Shown one piece after another: positions 16,834 to 25,538 of a stretch of DNA of 37,427 nt. The stretch's first letter is position 1, and each line of letters starts with the position of its first letter. The position numbers were made by a program, and so were the translations under genes. Location: the NCBI RefSeq assembly GCF_014654675.1, contig NZ_BNBC01000005.1, positions 252,044 through 289,470 on the forward strand, given 5' to 3'. The notes under the pieces are model-generated. The model did not search any database. It was not told the DNA's origin and was given only the letters and a program-made list of their open reading frames with translations. Source of the DNA: Streptomyces spiralis (GTDB taxonomy: Bacteria > Actinomycetota > Actinomycetes > Streptomycetales > Streptomycetaceae).

Positions 16834-18107
16834 AGTCCCTGCTCCTGCCTGTCGTACCGCCCGTCCAACCCACCGGACCCCGCGGGCACGCCCCGGACTT
16901 CCGGCGCGGCACGCCCCGAGGAGCCCACGGCCTGCGGGGCGCCGGGAACGCCCGGGGACCCCGCAGCGCCCGAGGCACCGGGAACGCCCGGAGAGCCGGC
17001 GGCGCCCGGGAAGCCCTCGGCGCCGGGGCCGCCCTCACTGGTGCCGCCGACCCGGGTGTCCCCCGCGTGGTCGACGTCCGCCTTGCCTGCCGCACCGCCC
17101 GCGTCGGCCATGCCCGCCGCGCCCGTCGCGTCGTCGTAGGCCGCCAGTGCGTCTGAGGCCGCCTGGCGGGCGCTGGCGGCCAGGTCGCGTGGTTCGACGA
17201 TCCGGCCGTCCCGGCCGAGGCGCAGCGCCAGGCGTCTGAGCGAGGCCGGATCGGGGGTGCGCAGAGTGATACGCAGGCCGCCGTCGGGAAGTTCATCGGC
17301 GCTGTCGTGCGGGTAGTACTCGGCGACCCAGCGACCGCCCGGGCCCACCTCGACGACGACCTCGGGGTCCTCGGCGGCGGGCTGCACCAGCGCCTCAGAC
17401 AGATCGCGCAGCTCTATCTCGGGGGGCGCGGACGGCTCGTCGAGGATCTTGATCTCGGCGACCCGGTCGAGCCGGAAGGTGCGGCGCGCCTCGGAGCGGC
17501 GGCACCAGGCCTCCACGTACGTGTGCCCGACGCTGACCAGGCGGATGGGGTCGATCTCGCGCTCGGTGACCTCGTCGCGCGCGGGCGAGTAGTAGCGGAT
17601 CCACAGACGGCGGCGCTCGGAGATCGCCCGGTCCACGTCGGCGAAGACCCCGCCCTCGGACTCGAAGGTCACCGACAGGCGCGAGCTGGCGCCCGCCGCC
17701 TCGCCGGCCGCCGCCTCCACCTTGGCGGTCGCCCGCAGCAGCGCCTGCCGGTCGCTCTCGCGCAGTCCGGGCAGGGTGGCCACCGCGCGGGCGGCCACCA
17801 GCAGGGCGGTCGCCTCGTCGGCGGCCAGCCGCAGCGGCTCGGCCGCCTCGGCGCCGAGCGCGGCCGGGTTGTGCCACCAGATGCGCTCGCCGTCGGTGTC
17901 GATGTCGAGCAGGTCGCCGCCGCGGAAGCTGGTGCCGCACATGGGCAGCACGTCGAGGTCCGAGACCAGCTCGTCCTCGGTGATGCCGAAGGCACGCGCC
18001 ACGTCCTCGATCCGGGCGCCGGGGCGCTCCCTGAGATACGTCACCAGGGAGAGCATCCGCCGGGTCTGGTCGATGGCGTTCACGGGCCTGACCGGTTTGC
18101 CTGCCAC
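16830..18107 (-). CDS. pafC: WYL-domain transcriptional regulator PafC with collagen-like tail
   Basis: Partner of PafB in the PafBC activator, which in mycobacteria drives the LexA-independent DNA-damage response. Of 425 aa, the first 70 hold a winged-helix segment (TRRMLSLVTYLRERPGARIEDVARAFG). The WYL domain follows (about 150-240; RLWIRYYSPARDE ... TFRLDRV), then a WCX C-terminal domain to about 330. The last 72 residues are low in complexity and include ten consecutive Gly-X-Y triplets (residues 362-391), which looks like a lineage-specific addition. The start is GTG 18107, 18 bp after pafB. Gene order pafB-pafC matches other actinobacteria. Confidence 0.93.
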   Translation of the reverse strand: MAGKPVRPVNAIDQTRRMLSLVTYLRERPGARIEDVARAFGITEDELVSDLDVLPMCGTSFRGGDLLDIDTDGERIWWHNPAALGAEAAEPLRLAADEATALLVAARAVATLPGLRESDRQALLRATAKVEAAAGEAAGASSRLSVTFESEGGVFADVDRAISERRRLWIRYYSPARDEVTEREIDPIRLVSVGHTYVEAWCRRSEARRTFRLDRVAEIKILDEPSAPPEIELRDLSEALVQPAAEDPEVVVEVGPGGRWVAEYYPHDSADELPDGGLRITLRTPDPASLRRLALRLGRDGRIVEPRDLAASARQAASDALAAYDDATGAAGMADAGGAAGKADVDHAGDTRVGGTSEGGPGAEGFPGAAGSPGVPGASGAAGSPGVPGAPQAVGSSGRAAPEVRGVPAGSGGLDGRYDRQEQGL

Positions 18108-18125
18108 AGTGTTGCTCGCTCCCCC

Positions 18126-19079
18126 TCAGCCCTTGGCCACGGCACGCAGCCGGTCCACCACGTCCGCCCGCAGCTCGGCGGGCTCCACAACCACCACGTC
18201 CGGTCCGAACTCCACCAGCCAGGCGTCCAGCCCGTGCCCGTACGGGATGTCCAACTCGTCCCACCCGTCACCGAGTTCCCGTATCGCCGAGGCCTTCGCC
18301 CGAAGGGGGTAGCCCGCGCCCGAGCGCAGCCGGATCCGGGCGGAGCGGTCGGCGATCTCGCCCGCCCAGCTCGCGACGGTCTCGCGGACGGTGACGACGT
18401 CGGGGACCGGGGCGGTGAAGCCGGTGCCGCGGGAGCGGACCTTCCCGGTGATCCGGGAGAGCCGGAAGACGCGCTCGGCGCCGCGGTCGCGGTCGAAGCC
18501 GGCCAGGTACCAGTGGCCGCGCCAGCACTCCAGCGCCCACGGCTCGACGTGCCGGGTCTCCGGGCGGGCGGCGCTGGCCTTGCGGTAGTCGAAGACGACC
18601 GGGCGGCGGTCGCGGCAGGCCAGCATCAGCGGCTCGAAGGCGGCCTCGTGCACCGGGATGCGCGGCTCCAGGGCGCCGTGCGCCTCGTACGGGTCGACGT
18701 CCTCGGGCAGCCCGGCCGCACGCAGCTTCTGCAGGGCGCCGCTGGCGGCCCCGGCGAGACGGGCCTGCTGCCAGACCTTGGCGGCCAGCCCCAGCGCGGC
18801 GGCCTCCTCGGCGTCCAGGGTGATGGCCGGCAGCCGGTTGCTGTCCCGGCGGGCCAGGTAGCCGATCTCGCCGTCCAGGCTTTCGACGGTCTCGATGACC
18901 AGCCCCAGCTCCCGCAGGTCGTCCTTGTCCCGCTCGAACATGCGGTTGAAGGAGTCGTCGGACCCCGCTTCGAGATAGGCCTCGATGGACTCGCGCAGCT
19001 CACGCTTGCTGAGCGGCCGCCGCGCCCCGAGCAGGCACAGCGCCAGGTTCATCAGCCGCTCGGCCTTGGCAATGGCCAT
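18126..19079 (-). CDS. pafB: WYL-domain transcriptional regulator PafB
   Basis: 317 aa. The N-terminal winged helix (KAERLMNLALCLLGARRPLSKREL) is followed by a helical linker and a WYL domain carrying the literal motif in HWYLAGFDRDRG, then FRLSRI and a WCX domain. With PafC it forms the PafBC activator of DNA-repair genes in mycobacteria. The name comes from its position near pafA; it is not itself needed for pupylation. It has its own transcription start by inference, since a terminator lies directly upstream. Confidence 0.94.
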   Translation of the reverse strand: MAIAKAERLMNLALCLLGARRPLSKRELRESIEAYLEAGSDDSFNRMFERDKDDLRELGLVIETVESLDGEIGYLARRDSNRLPAITLDAEEAAALGLAAKVWQQARLAGAASGALQKLRAAGLPEDVDPYEAHGALEPRIPVHEAAFEPLMLACRDRRPVVFDYRKASAARPETRHVEPWALECWRGHWYLAGFDRDRGAERVFRLSRITGKVRSRGTGFTAPVPDVVTVRETVASWAGEIADRSARIRLRSGAGYPLRAKASAIRELGDGWDELDIPYGHGLDAWLVEFGPDVVVVEPAELRADVVDRLRAVAKG

Positions 19080-19153
19080 CGGTGCCCTTCGCCTTCCTTA
19101 TGGTGCTTACGACCGATGACCGTACCGCTCCGCGACGCGGTGGCAAAAGCCGA

Positions 19154-19181
19154 GGGCCCATGCCCGAACAGGCATGGGCCC
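19154..19181. terminator. Stem-loop terminator after the cytosolic FKBP gene
   Basis: Perfect 11-bp arms GGGCCCATGCC / GGCATGGGCCC with a 6-nt loop, about 50 bp beyond the FKBP stop and 73 bp upstream of pafB. Confidence 0.8.
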
Positions 19182-19229
19182 CAGGTGATCGGAACCTGCT
19201 GGATCCGTGTGGGATCCGAAGCAGGTCGG

Positions 19230-19601
19230 TCAGACCCCGAGCAGGTCCACGACGAAGATCAGCGTCTCGCCGGGCTTGATCGCCGGGGTCGGGCTCTGGT
19301 TGCCGTAGGCGAGGTGGGCCGGGATGGTCAGCTGGCGGCGGCCGCCGACCTTCATGCCCTGCACGCCCTGGTCCCAGCCCTTGATGACACGGCCGGCGCC
19401 CAGCGGAAAGCGGAAGGGGGTACCCCGGTTCCAGCTGGCGTCGAACTCCTCACCGGTGCTGAAGGCGACACCCACGTAGTGGACGGTGACGGTCTGACCC
19501 GCCTTCGCCACCTCGCCGTCGCCCTCCCAGATGTCCTTGATCTCCAGCTCCGCCGGGGGCTCGCCGCCCGGGAAGTCGATCTCGGGCTTGTCGATGCTCA
19601 C
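19230..19601 (-). CDS. FKBP-type peptidyl-prolyl cis-trans isomerase, cytosolic
   Basis: Single FKBP domain, 123 aa, no signal peptide. Active-site residues are all visible in order: VHYVG, FDASW, RVIKGWDQG, LAYGN and IFVVDL. It should catalyse proline isomerisation during folding and bind FK506-type macrolides. GTG 19601 has an AGGAG sequence about 8 nt upstream. It is preceded by the lipoprotein FKBP gene (61-bp gap), so the two isomerases are probably co-transcribed. Confidence 0.95.
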   Translation of the reverse strand: MSIDKPEIDFPGGEPPAELEIKDIWEGDGEVAKAGQTVTVHYVGVAFSTGEEFDASWNRGTPFRFPLGAGRVIKGWDQGVQGMKVGGRRQLTIPAHLAYGNQSPTPAIKPGETLIFVVDLLGV

Positions 19602-19662
19602 GTCTCTAGCTCCTGCTTTGTCTGCGATAAGGCAACAGGCACAGTCTTACATCTCCCGCGCC

Positions 19663-20670
19663 TCACATCGCGGCGAGGATGTCCACGGTGAACACCATCG
19701 TGGAGTCCTTCTGGATGCCGCTGTTCGGCGGCGGGTTGTCGCCGTAGCCCAGCGCCGGAGGAATCACGATCAGGATCCGGCTGCCCACCTTCTTGCCGGT
19801 CATGCCCTGCGCCCACCCCTTGACGACCTGCTGGAGGGAGAACGACGCCAGGGTCTTCTTCTGGTAGGTCGAGTCGAACTCCTTGCCGCCGTCCCACAGC
19901 ACGCCCTTGTACTGGACGAGCACCGTCTGGTCGGCCTTGACCACCGGACCGCTGCCCTCGATGACGTACTCGGACACGAGGTTCTTCGGCGCGGCGGCCT
20001 TCGGCACGGCGATGGACGGCGCCTTGCCGTCGGTGTTGGTGCCCACCTTCGGCAGGTCCGCCTTGTTCTGCGGCACGGCCTTGCCCTTGGCCGAGCTCGT
20101 CGCGTTGAAGGTGTTCTGCACATCGACGACGAACACCAGCGTGTCCGTGCCCTTGATGCCAGCCTGCGCGTTGCCCTGCGCGCCGTAGCCCCAGGTCGGC
20201 GGCACCGAGAACAGGAGCCGGCTGCCGACCTTCTTCCCGGCCAGCGCATAGCGCCAGCCGTCGATGATCGACCCCTGGGAGAGCTGGATGATCAGCGGCG
20301 CCTTGCGGTCGTAGGAGTTGTCGAAGACCTTGCCCGAGTCCCAGATCTGCCCCAGGTAGTGCGCCTGGACGTAGTCGTTCTCCGCCACCGAGCGGCCGCC
20401 GCCAGCGATCACGGTCTTCAGAGCGAGGTCCTTCGACGGCTCACCGGTGCCCTTGGCCACGGTCGGCTTCTGCCCGAACTTCGTACCCGCGGTGATCGCC
20501 GGCAGCGGCCCGGAGACGATCTTCGGCGGCGGGGCGGCCGACGTGGCCGGGGCGGTCGGCGACGGGGAGGCGGTCTCACTGGCCTTGCTCGTGCCGGCGT
20601 TGTCGTTGCCACAGGCGGCCAGAGTGACCAGCCCGGCGGGGACGGTAAGAAGAAGAGAGCGTCGGCGCAC
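19663..20670 (-). CDS. Lipoprotein with two FKBP-type peptidyl-prolyl isomerase domains
   Basis: 335 aa. A short signal sequence ends in the lipobox LAAC (Cys about residue 20), followed by a Ser/Thr/Pro-rich linker, so the protein should be anchored outside the membrane. The first FKBP domain (about 95-190; VQAHYLGQIWDSG, IIDGWRYAL, GYGAQGN) and the second (about 240-335; VLVQYKGVLWDGG, VVKGWAQGM, GYGDNPP) are both complete. It may fold exported proteins. It starts at GTG 20670 and follows pafA across a strong stem-loop. Confidence 0.93.
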   Translation of the reverse strand: MRRRSLLLTVPAGLVTLAACGNDNAGTSKASETASPSPTAPATSAAPPPKIVSGPLPAITAGTKFGQKPTVAKGTGEPSKDLALKTVIAGGGRSVAENDYVQAHYLGQIWDSGKVFDNSYDRKAPLIIQLSQGSIIDGWRYALAGKKVGSRLLFSVPPTWGYGAQGNAQAGIKGTDTLVFVVDVQNTFNATSSAKGKAVPQNKADLPKVGTNTDGKAPSIAVPKAAAPKNLVSEYVIEGSGPVVKADQTVLVQYKGVLWDGGKEFDSTYQKKTLASFSLQQVVKGWAQGMTGKKVGSRILIVIPPALGYGDNPPPNSGIQKDSTMVFTVDILAAM

Positions 20671-20730
20671 GGTGGGGGCCTCGTAATCGATCGGTATGTT
20701 GATGGCGTGCGCGCAACTCTACGATGCCGC

Positions 20731-20763
20731 ACGGGCGCCGTACGTGAAACGTACGGCGCCCGT
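20731..20763. terminator. Stem-loop terminator after pafA
   Basis: Perfect 15-bp arms (20731-20745 and 20749-20763) with a 3-nt loop GAA, 51 bp past the pafA stop. Confidence 0.88.
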
Positions 20764-20813
20764 GTGGCGTTCCGGTAATTCGTGCGGGCCGCGCCTGCCG
20801 GCCCGCACACGGC

Positions 20814-22175
20814 TCACATTCCGGCGATCAGCTTCTCCACCCGGTCGTCCACCGAACGGAACGGGTCCTTGCACAACACCGTCCGCTGCGCCTGGTCGTT
20901 GAGCTTGAGGTGGACCCAGTCGACGGTGAAGTCCCGCCGCTGCTCCTGCGCCCGCCGGATGAAGTCGCCGCGCAGCCGCGCCCGAGTGGTCTGCGGCGGA
21001 ACCGACTTGCCCTCGAAGATCTTCAAGTCGTTGCAGATCCGGGTCGCTTGGCCCTTCTTCTCCAGCAGGTAGTACAGGCCACGACGGCGGTGGATGTCGT
21101 GGTAGGCGAGGTCTATCTGGGCGACCCGCGGATGCGACATGGTCATGTTGTGCTTGGCGCGGTACCGCTCGATGAGCTTGTACTTCATCACCCAGTCGAT
21201 CTCGGTGCCGATCCGGTCGAGATCCTCCGTCTCGATCGCGTCCAGCGTCCGGCCCCACAGCTCCAGCACCTGCTCCACCGTGCCGGTGCGGATGCCGCGC
21301 CGCTCGCAGAAGTCCAGCGCCTTCTCGTAGTACTCGCGCTGCACCTCCAGCGCCGAGGCCTCCCGGCCGCTGGCCAGGCGGACCTTGCGGCGGCCCGTGA
21401 TGTCGTGGCTGACCTCGCGGATCGCCCGGATCGGGTTCTCCAGGGTGAGGTCGCGCATCACCGTGCCCGCCTCGATCATGCGCAGCACCAGGTCGGTGGC
21501 GCCGACCTTGAGCAGCATGGTCGTCTCGGACATGTTCGAGTCGCCCACGATGACGTGCAGCCGGCGGTAGCGCTCGGCGTCCGCGTGCGGCTCGTCGCGG
21601 GTGTTGATGATCGGCCGGGAACGCGTCGTCGCCGAGGAGACGCCCTCCCAGATGTGCTCCGCCCGCTGGCTCACGCAGTACACGGCCCCGCGCGGCGTCT
21701 GCAGCACCTTGCCCGCACCGCACAGCAGCTGCCTGGTGACCAGGAACGGGATGAGGATGTCCGCGAGCCTCGAGAACTCCCCGTGCCGCGCCACCAGGTA
21801 GTTCTCATGGCAGCCGTAGGAGTTGCCCGCCGAGTCGGTGTTGTTCTTGAAGAGGTAGACGTCGCCCGCGATTCCCTCCTCGTGCAGGCGTCGTTCCGCG
21901 TCTACCAGGAGTCCTTCCAGAATGCGCTCGCCGGCCTTGTCGTGGGTGACCAGTTCGATCACATTGTCACATTCGGGTGTCGCGTATTCCGGATGTGAGC
22001 CCACGTCGAGATAAAGCCGGGCGCCGTTCCGCAGAAAGACATTGCTGCTGCGGCCCCATGACACGACACGGCGGAAGAGGTACCGCGCCACCTCGTCAGG
22101 CGACAGACGGCGCTGTCCCCTGAACGTGCACGTGACACCGTACTCGTTCTCCAGCCCGAAAATGCGGCGGTCCAT
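20814..22175 (-). CDS. pafA: Pup--protein ligase PafA
   Basis: 453 aa, glutamine-synthetase-like fold. It uses ATP to activate the C-terminal Glu of Pup and joins it to substrate lysines. The N-terminus FGLENEYG and the loop [14 protein letters not shown] carry the nucleotide/Mg and catalytic acidic residues. [17 protein letters not shown] is shared with Dop. ATG 22175 lies 9 nt after the MFS gene stop with no ribosome-binding site, but a TAATGT -10 element ends 6 nt before it, which suggests a leaderless transcript. It is separated from pup-prcBA by the MFS/LacI pair. Confidence 0.97.
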   Translation of the reverse strand: MDRRIFGLENEYGVTCTFRGQRRLSPDEVARYLFRRVVSWGRSSNVFLRNGARLYLDVGSHPEYATPECDNVIELVTHDKAGERILEGLLVDAERRLHEEGIAGDVYLFKNNTDSAGNSYGCHENYLVARHGEFSRLADILIPFLVTRQLLCGAGKVLQTPRGAVYCVSQRAEHIWEGVSSATTRSRPIINTRDEPHADAERYRRLHVIVGDSNMSETTMLLKVGATDLVLRMIEAGTVMRDLTLENPIRAIREVSHDITGRRKVRLASGREASALEVQREYYEKALDFCERRGIRTGTVEQVLELWGRTLDAIETEDLDRIGTEIDWVMKYKLIERYRAKHNMTMSHPRVAQIDLAYHDIHRRRGLYYLLEKKGQATRICNDLKIFEGKSVPPQTTRARLRGDFIRRAQEQRRDFTVDWVHLKLNDQAQRTVLCKDPFRSVDDRVEKLIAGM

Positions 22176-22181
22176 GAGTGA

Positions 22182-22210
22182 ACATTACGCCCGATCCCCC
22201 GAGCTGAAAC
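22182..22210 (-). promoter_or_regulatory. Possible leaderless promoter of pafA
   Basis: On the minus strand TAATGT (22187-22182) stands 6 nt before the ATG and 17 bp after GTTTCA, a weak -35. It lies inside the 3' end of the MFS gene. It would give pafA expression independent of the MFS gene. Confidence 0.4.
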
Positions 22211-23453
22211 GGGGTTCGACAGCACGATTTGGATCATTTTCCGATGAAGCCGCAACGACCGCCCTCCCGGCGGGAGCTGCGAGGACCCGCCCGGTGGCCA
22301 GAAGCACCAGCAACGACACGGCCCCCGCCGCGCCCGGCACCGCGAATCCCCACAGCGCGCCGCCCGCCTGGACCACCGGCCCGGCCACCCCCGTCCCCAC
22401 CGACGCCCCCACTGTGAACGTCGTCACAAGCCAGGAGAACGCCTCGGTGACCGTCCCGCTCGGCGCGTGCCGGTCCACGATGATGAACGCACATGCGATG
22501 CACGGCGCCAGGAACACCCCGGACAGCACCGTCAGCGCCACCATCGCCACCGCATCCGGCATCAGCATCAGCGGCAGATAACACACCGCCAGAAGCGCCA
22601 CCAGCACCCGCAGTCGCCGCTCGGGCACACCCCTCCACGGCCGCGCCCCGTAGACCGTCCCGCCCATCAGCGCCCCCAGGCCCAGCGCCGCCATCAGCCA
22701 GCCGTACACCGCGTCCCCGCCATGTGCGTCCGCGTACGGCACCGACGCCACCGTGATGGACCCCAGCGCGATCCCGACGAACAGGAACGCCCCCAGCAGC
22801 ACCAGCAGCCCCGGCGAGCGCAGCGCCCCGAGCCAGTGCGCCTCACGCGGCGCCGAACGCCACCCCCGGGACGGCGGCGAGACCACCACCGACAGCGCGC
22901 CCAGCACCCCGATCACGTTCAGCACCACCAGCGCGGCCCGCGCCGACCACAGCGACGCGCACAGCGTCACCAGCAACGGCCCCACGGTGAACATGACTTC
23001 CTGCGCCACCGCGTCCATCGCGTACGCCGTGTGCACCTGGCCGTCCTTGCGCAGGACACTCGGCCACAGCGCGCGCAGACCGCCCTCCAGCGGCGGGGTG
23101 AACAGCCCGGCCGCCGCGACGGCCGCCCAGGCGAGCACCGGCGGCTCGGTGCCGGTCAGCGCGAAGGCGGTCATCGCCAGGGCCGAGGCGACCGCGGCCG
23201 GCAGCTGCACCCGGGGCTGTCCGTGCAGGTCCACCAGGCGGCCCAGCACCGGCTGGCCGACCGCGTTGGCCACCCCGTACACCGCCGCCAGCGCCCCCGC
23301 CAGGCTGTACGTGCCGCCCTCCGCGCGCACGAACAGCACGATCGCGATCGCCGCGGTGGCGTTCGGCAGCCGCCCCACCAGCGTGCCCGTCAGCAGCCGG
23401 GCGGCGTGCCGCGCCCCGAGGATCTCCAGGTAACCCGCGAATCCCGCGGCCAT
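22185..23453 (-). CDS. MFS transporter
   Basis: 422 aa, about 12 hydrophobic segments, with the inter-TM2-3 motif region GQPVLGRLVDLHGQPR as the MFS motif A-like loop. The family is that of drug- or metabolite-exporting major facilitator proteins; the substrate cannot be inferred. ATG 23453 faces the divergent LacI-type regulator, and the intergenic region carries an inverted repeat, so local regulation is likely. It is probably co-transcribed with pafA (9-nt gap), unless pafA uses its own promoter. Confidence 0.9.
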   Translation of the reverse strand: MAAGFAGYLEILGARHAARLLTGTLVGRLPNATAAIAIVLFVRAEGGTYSLAGALAAVYGVANAVGQPVLGRLVDLHGQPRVQLPAAVASALAMTAFALTGTEPPVLAWAAVAAAGLFTPPLEGGLRALWPSVLRKDGQVHTAYAMDAVAQEVMFTVGPLLVTLCASLWSARAALVVLNVIGVLGALSVVVSPPSRGWRSAPREAHWLGALRSPGLLVLLGAFLFVGIALGSITVASVPYADAHGGDAVYGWLMAALGLGALMGGTVYGARPWRGVPERRLRVLVALLAVCYLPLMLMPDAVAMVALTVLSGVFLAPCIACAFIIVDRHAPSGTVTEAFSWLVTTFTVGASVGTGVAGPVVQAGGALWGFAVPGAAGAVSLLVLLATGRVLAAPAGRAVVAASSENDPNRAVEPRFSSGDRA

Positions 23454-23478
23454 CGCACGCCCTCCCAGGCTCAGGTTT

Positions 23479-23505
23479 TACGTATAACGTCGCCTGCCAT
23501 ACGTA
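23479..23505. promoter_or_regulatory. Candidate LacI-family operator in MFS/lacI divergent promoter
   Basis: The inverted repeat TACGTAT, 13-nt spacer, ATACGTA lies in the AT-richer part of the divergent promoter. It could be the site through which the adjacent LacI-type protein controls the MFS gene and itself. Autoregulation is inferred from gene arrangement. Confidence 0.5.
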
Positions 23506-23615
23506 CCATGTGCGCAGTTCACCGGTCCAGACGCCCGAACCCCCGGGCCAGGACCACCGAAGACGACCGCACGAAGACGACCGCGAACGACCCGACGATG
23601 AGGAGCAGGCCCGCG

Positions 23616-24632
23616 GTGGCACCAGCAAGCACGCGCCCCACCAGCCGTGACGTCGCCCAGGCCGCCGGGGTCTCCCAGGCCGCCGTCTCGCTCGTCCTGG
23701 GCGACAAGTGGCGCGGCCGGGTCTCGCAGGCCACCGCCGAACGGGTGCGGCAGGCCGCCCACGACCTCGGCTACCGGCCCAACCTCGCCGCCCGCAACCT
23801 GCGCCTCGGGCGCACCCGCACCGTCCTCCTCGTCGTCCCCGCCCTGACCACCGAGTTCTTCGCCGGCGTCTACACCGGCGCCGCCCGCGTCGCCGCCGAA
23901 CACGGGTTCGGCGTCGTCCTCTACCCCTCCCCCGAAGGCATCGGACCGGCCCGCAACCCCTTCGCCTCCGCCCAGGCAGCCCTGGACGGCGTCATCGCCT
24001 CCTCCATGGCCGCCGACGCCCTGACCGCCATCCGCGGCGACCAGCTCCCCCTGGTCATGCTGGACAGCGACCCCGAGGGCAGCCTCGGCGCCGCCACGGT
24101 GAACCTGGACATCGCCGACGGTGTACGCCAGGTCGCCGACCATCTGCTCGCCCTCGGCCACCGGCACCTCCTCCACCTCGCGGCGGACGTGCCCTCCTGG
24201 ACCTTCGAGGTACGGGCACGGGAGCTCGCGGCGCGCGTCGGCGCCGTACCGGGCACCTCCGTCGGCACCGCCCGCGCCCCCATCTCCATCGAGGACGCCC
24301 ACGCCGCCACCGAGGCCGCCCTGAGCGCCCCCGGGCGCCGACCCACCGCGCTGGTCTGCGACGACGACAAACTGGCCGCCGGCGCCTACAAGGCCCTGCG
24401 CCGCCTCGGCCTGCGCGTACCCGACGACATCTCCGTCACCGGCCTCGACGACCTCGCCCTCGCGACCGCCATCGACCCCGAGCTGACCACCGTCCGCCTG
24501 GACGCGGAACTGTTCGGCGAACGCGGCATGCACGCCCTCCTGGCCGTCCTGGAGGGCCGCACACCGGTCGGCGGGGACATCCCGGTCGAACTGGTGGTAC
24601 GAGGCTCCACGGCCCCGCCCAGAGCCTCCTGA
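23616..24632 (+). CDS. LacI-family transcriptional regulator
   Basis: About 338 aa. The N-terminal LacI helix-turn-helix reads TSRDVAQAAGVSQAAVSLVL, and the hinge region reads GYRPNLAARNLRLG. A periplasmic-binding-protein-like ligand domain follows (LVVPALTTEFFAGVYTGA ... FEVRARE ... VCDDDKLAAGAYKALRRLGL ... DDISVTGLDD). The effector is unknown and probably related to the MFS cargo. I chose GTG 23616, with AGGAG 10 nt upstream; ATG 23598, six codons earlier, has no ribosome-binding site. It is convergent with prcA. Confidence 0.92.
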   Translation: MAPASTRPTSRDVAQAAGVSQAAVSLVLGDKWRGRVSQATAERVRQAAHDLGYRPNLAARNLRLGRTRTVLLVVPALTTEFFAGVYTGAARVAAEHGFGVVLYPSPEGIGPARNPFASAQAALDGVIASSMAADALTAIRGDQLPLVMLDSDPEGSLGAATVNLDIADGVRQVADHLLALGHRHLLHLAADVPSWTFEVRARELAARVGAVPGTSVGTARAPISIEDAHAATEAALSAPGRRPTALVCDDDKLAAGAYKALRRLGLRVPDDISVTGLDDLALATAIDPELTTVRLDAELFGERGMHALLAVLEGRTPVGGDIPVELVVRGSTAPPRAS

Positions 24633-24638
24633 GACGCC

Positions 24639-24681
24639 GGTGCCCCGGAGCCGGCGTCCGTGACGCCGGCTCCGGGGCACC
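24639..24681. terminator. Bidirectional terminator between lacI-type gene and prcA
   Basis: Perfect 19-bp arms (24639-24657 and 24663-24681) with a 5-nt loop, between the two convergent stop codons. Confidence 0.92.
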
Positions 24682-24707
24682 CGGGAGCGAAGGACCGCTC
24701 GGAAGGA

Positions 24708-25478
24708 CTACTTCTCCTCGGAGCCCGAGGAGTCGGCCGAGTCGGCCGCGTCGTCGCCGTCCTGCGAGGTGTCCGCCTCGCCGCCCTCCAGCAGCCGCGC
24801 CAGCTGGCGCCCCACGATGCGCTTGAACTTGCGCTTCTGCGGACGCGTACGGTCCAGCACCGCCACCTCCAGGCGCTCCGCGGGGATCTCCCGCTCGCTG
24901 CCGTTGGTGTCGCGGGACAGGGCCTGCACCGCCAGCTTCAGCGCCTCGGCCAGGGTCATCCCGTCCTGATGGCGCTGGTCGAGATAGCTGCTGATCTGCT
25001 CGGCGTTGCCACCGACCGCGACCGAGCCGTGCTCGTCCACGATCGACCCGTCGTGCGGCAGCCGGTAGATCTGGTCACCCTCCGGGGTCTCCCCCACCTC
25101 GGCGACCACCAGCTCCACCTCGTACGGCTTCTCCGCCGCGCTGGAGAAGATCGTGCCCAGCGTCTGGGCGTAGACGTTGGCCAGACCGCGGGCCGTGACG
25201 TCGTCCCGGTCGTAGGTGTAACCCCGCAGGTCGGCGTAGCGGACGCCGCCGATGCGCAGGTTCTCGTACTCGTTGTACTTGCCGGCCGCGGCGAACCCGA
25301 TCCGGTCGTAGATCTCGCTGAACTTGTGCAGCGCGCGGGACGGATTCTCACCGACGAACACGATTCCGTCGGCGTACTGCAGCACGACCAGGCTGCGGCC
25401 GCGGGCGATGCCCTTGCGGGCGTACTCCGCCCGGTCGGCCATGGCCTGCTGAGGTGACACATAGAACGGCGTCGACAC
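24708..25478 (-). CDS. prcA: 20S proteasome alpha subunit PrcA
   Basis: 256 aa. The N-terminal helix typical of alpha subunits ([24 protein letters not shown]) gates the chamber entrance, and the body has the Ntn-hydrolase-like fold without a catalytic Thr. The C-terminal 30 residues are strongly acidic ([16 protein letters not shown]). Alpha rings cap the PrcB beta rings and dock the ARC unfoldase. The start is GTG 25478, 60 bp after prcB; the two are presumably co-transcribed. Confidence 0.97.
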   Translation of the reverse strand: MSTPFYVSPQQAMADRAEYARKGIARGRSLVVLQYADGIVFVGENPSRALHKFSEIYDRIGFAAAGKYNEYENLRIGGVRYADLRGYTYDRDDVTARGLANVYAQTLGTIFSSAAEKPYEVELVVAEVGETPEGDQIYRLPHDGSIVDEHGSVAVGGNAEQISSYLDQRHQDGMTLAEALKLAVQALSRDTNGSEREIPAERLEVAVLDRTRPQKRKFKRIVGRQLARLLEGGEADTSQDGDDAADSADSSGSEEK

Positions 25479-25538
25479 CGGTTATCCGTCCCTTTCTGTA
25501 GAAGTCACTCGATCACCCTGGACAAGAGCGGCCCCCGG

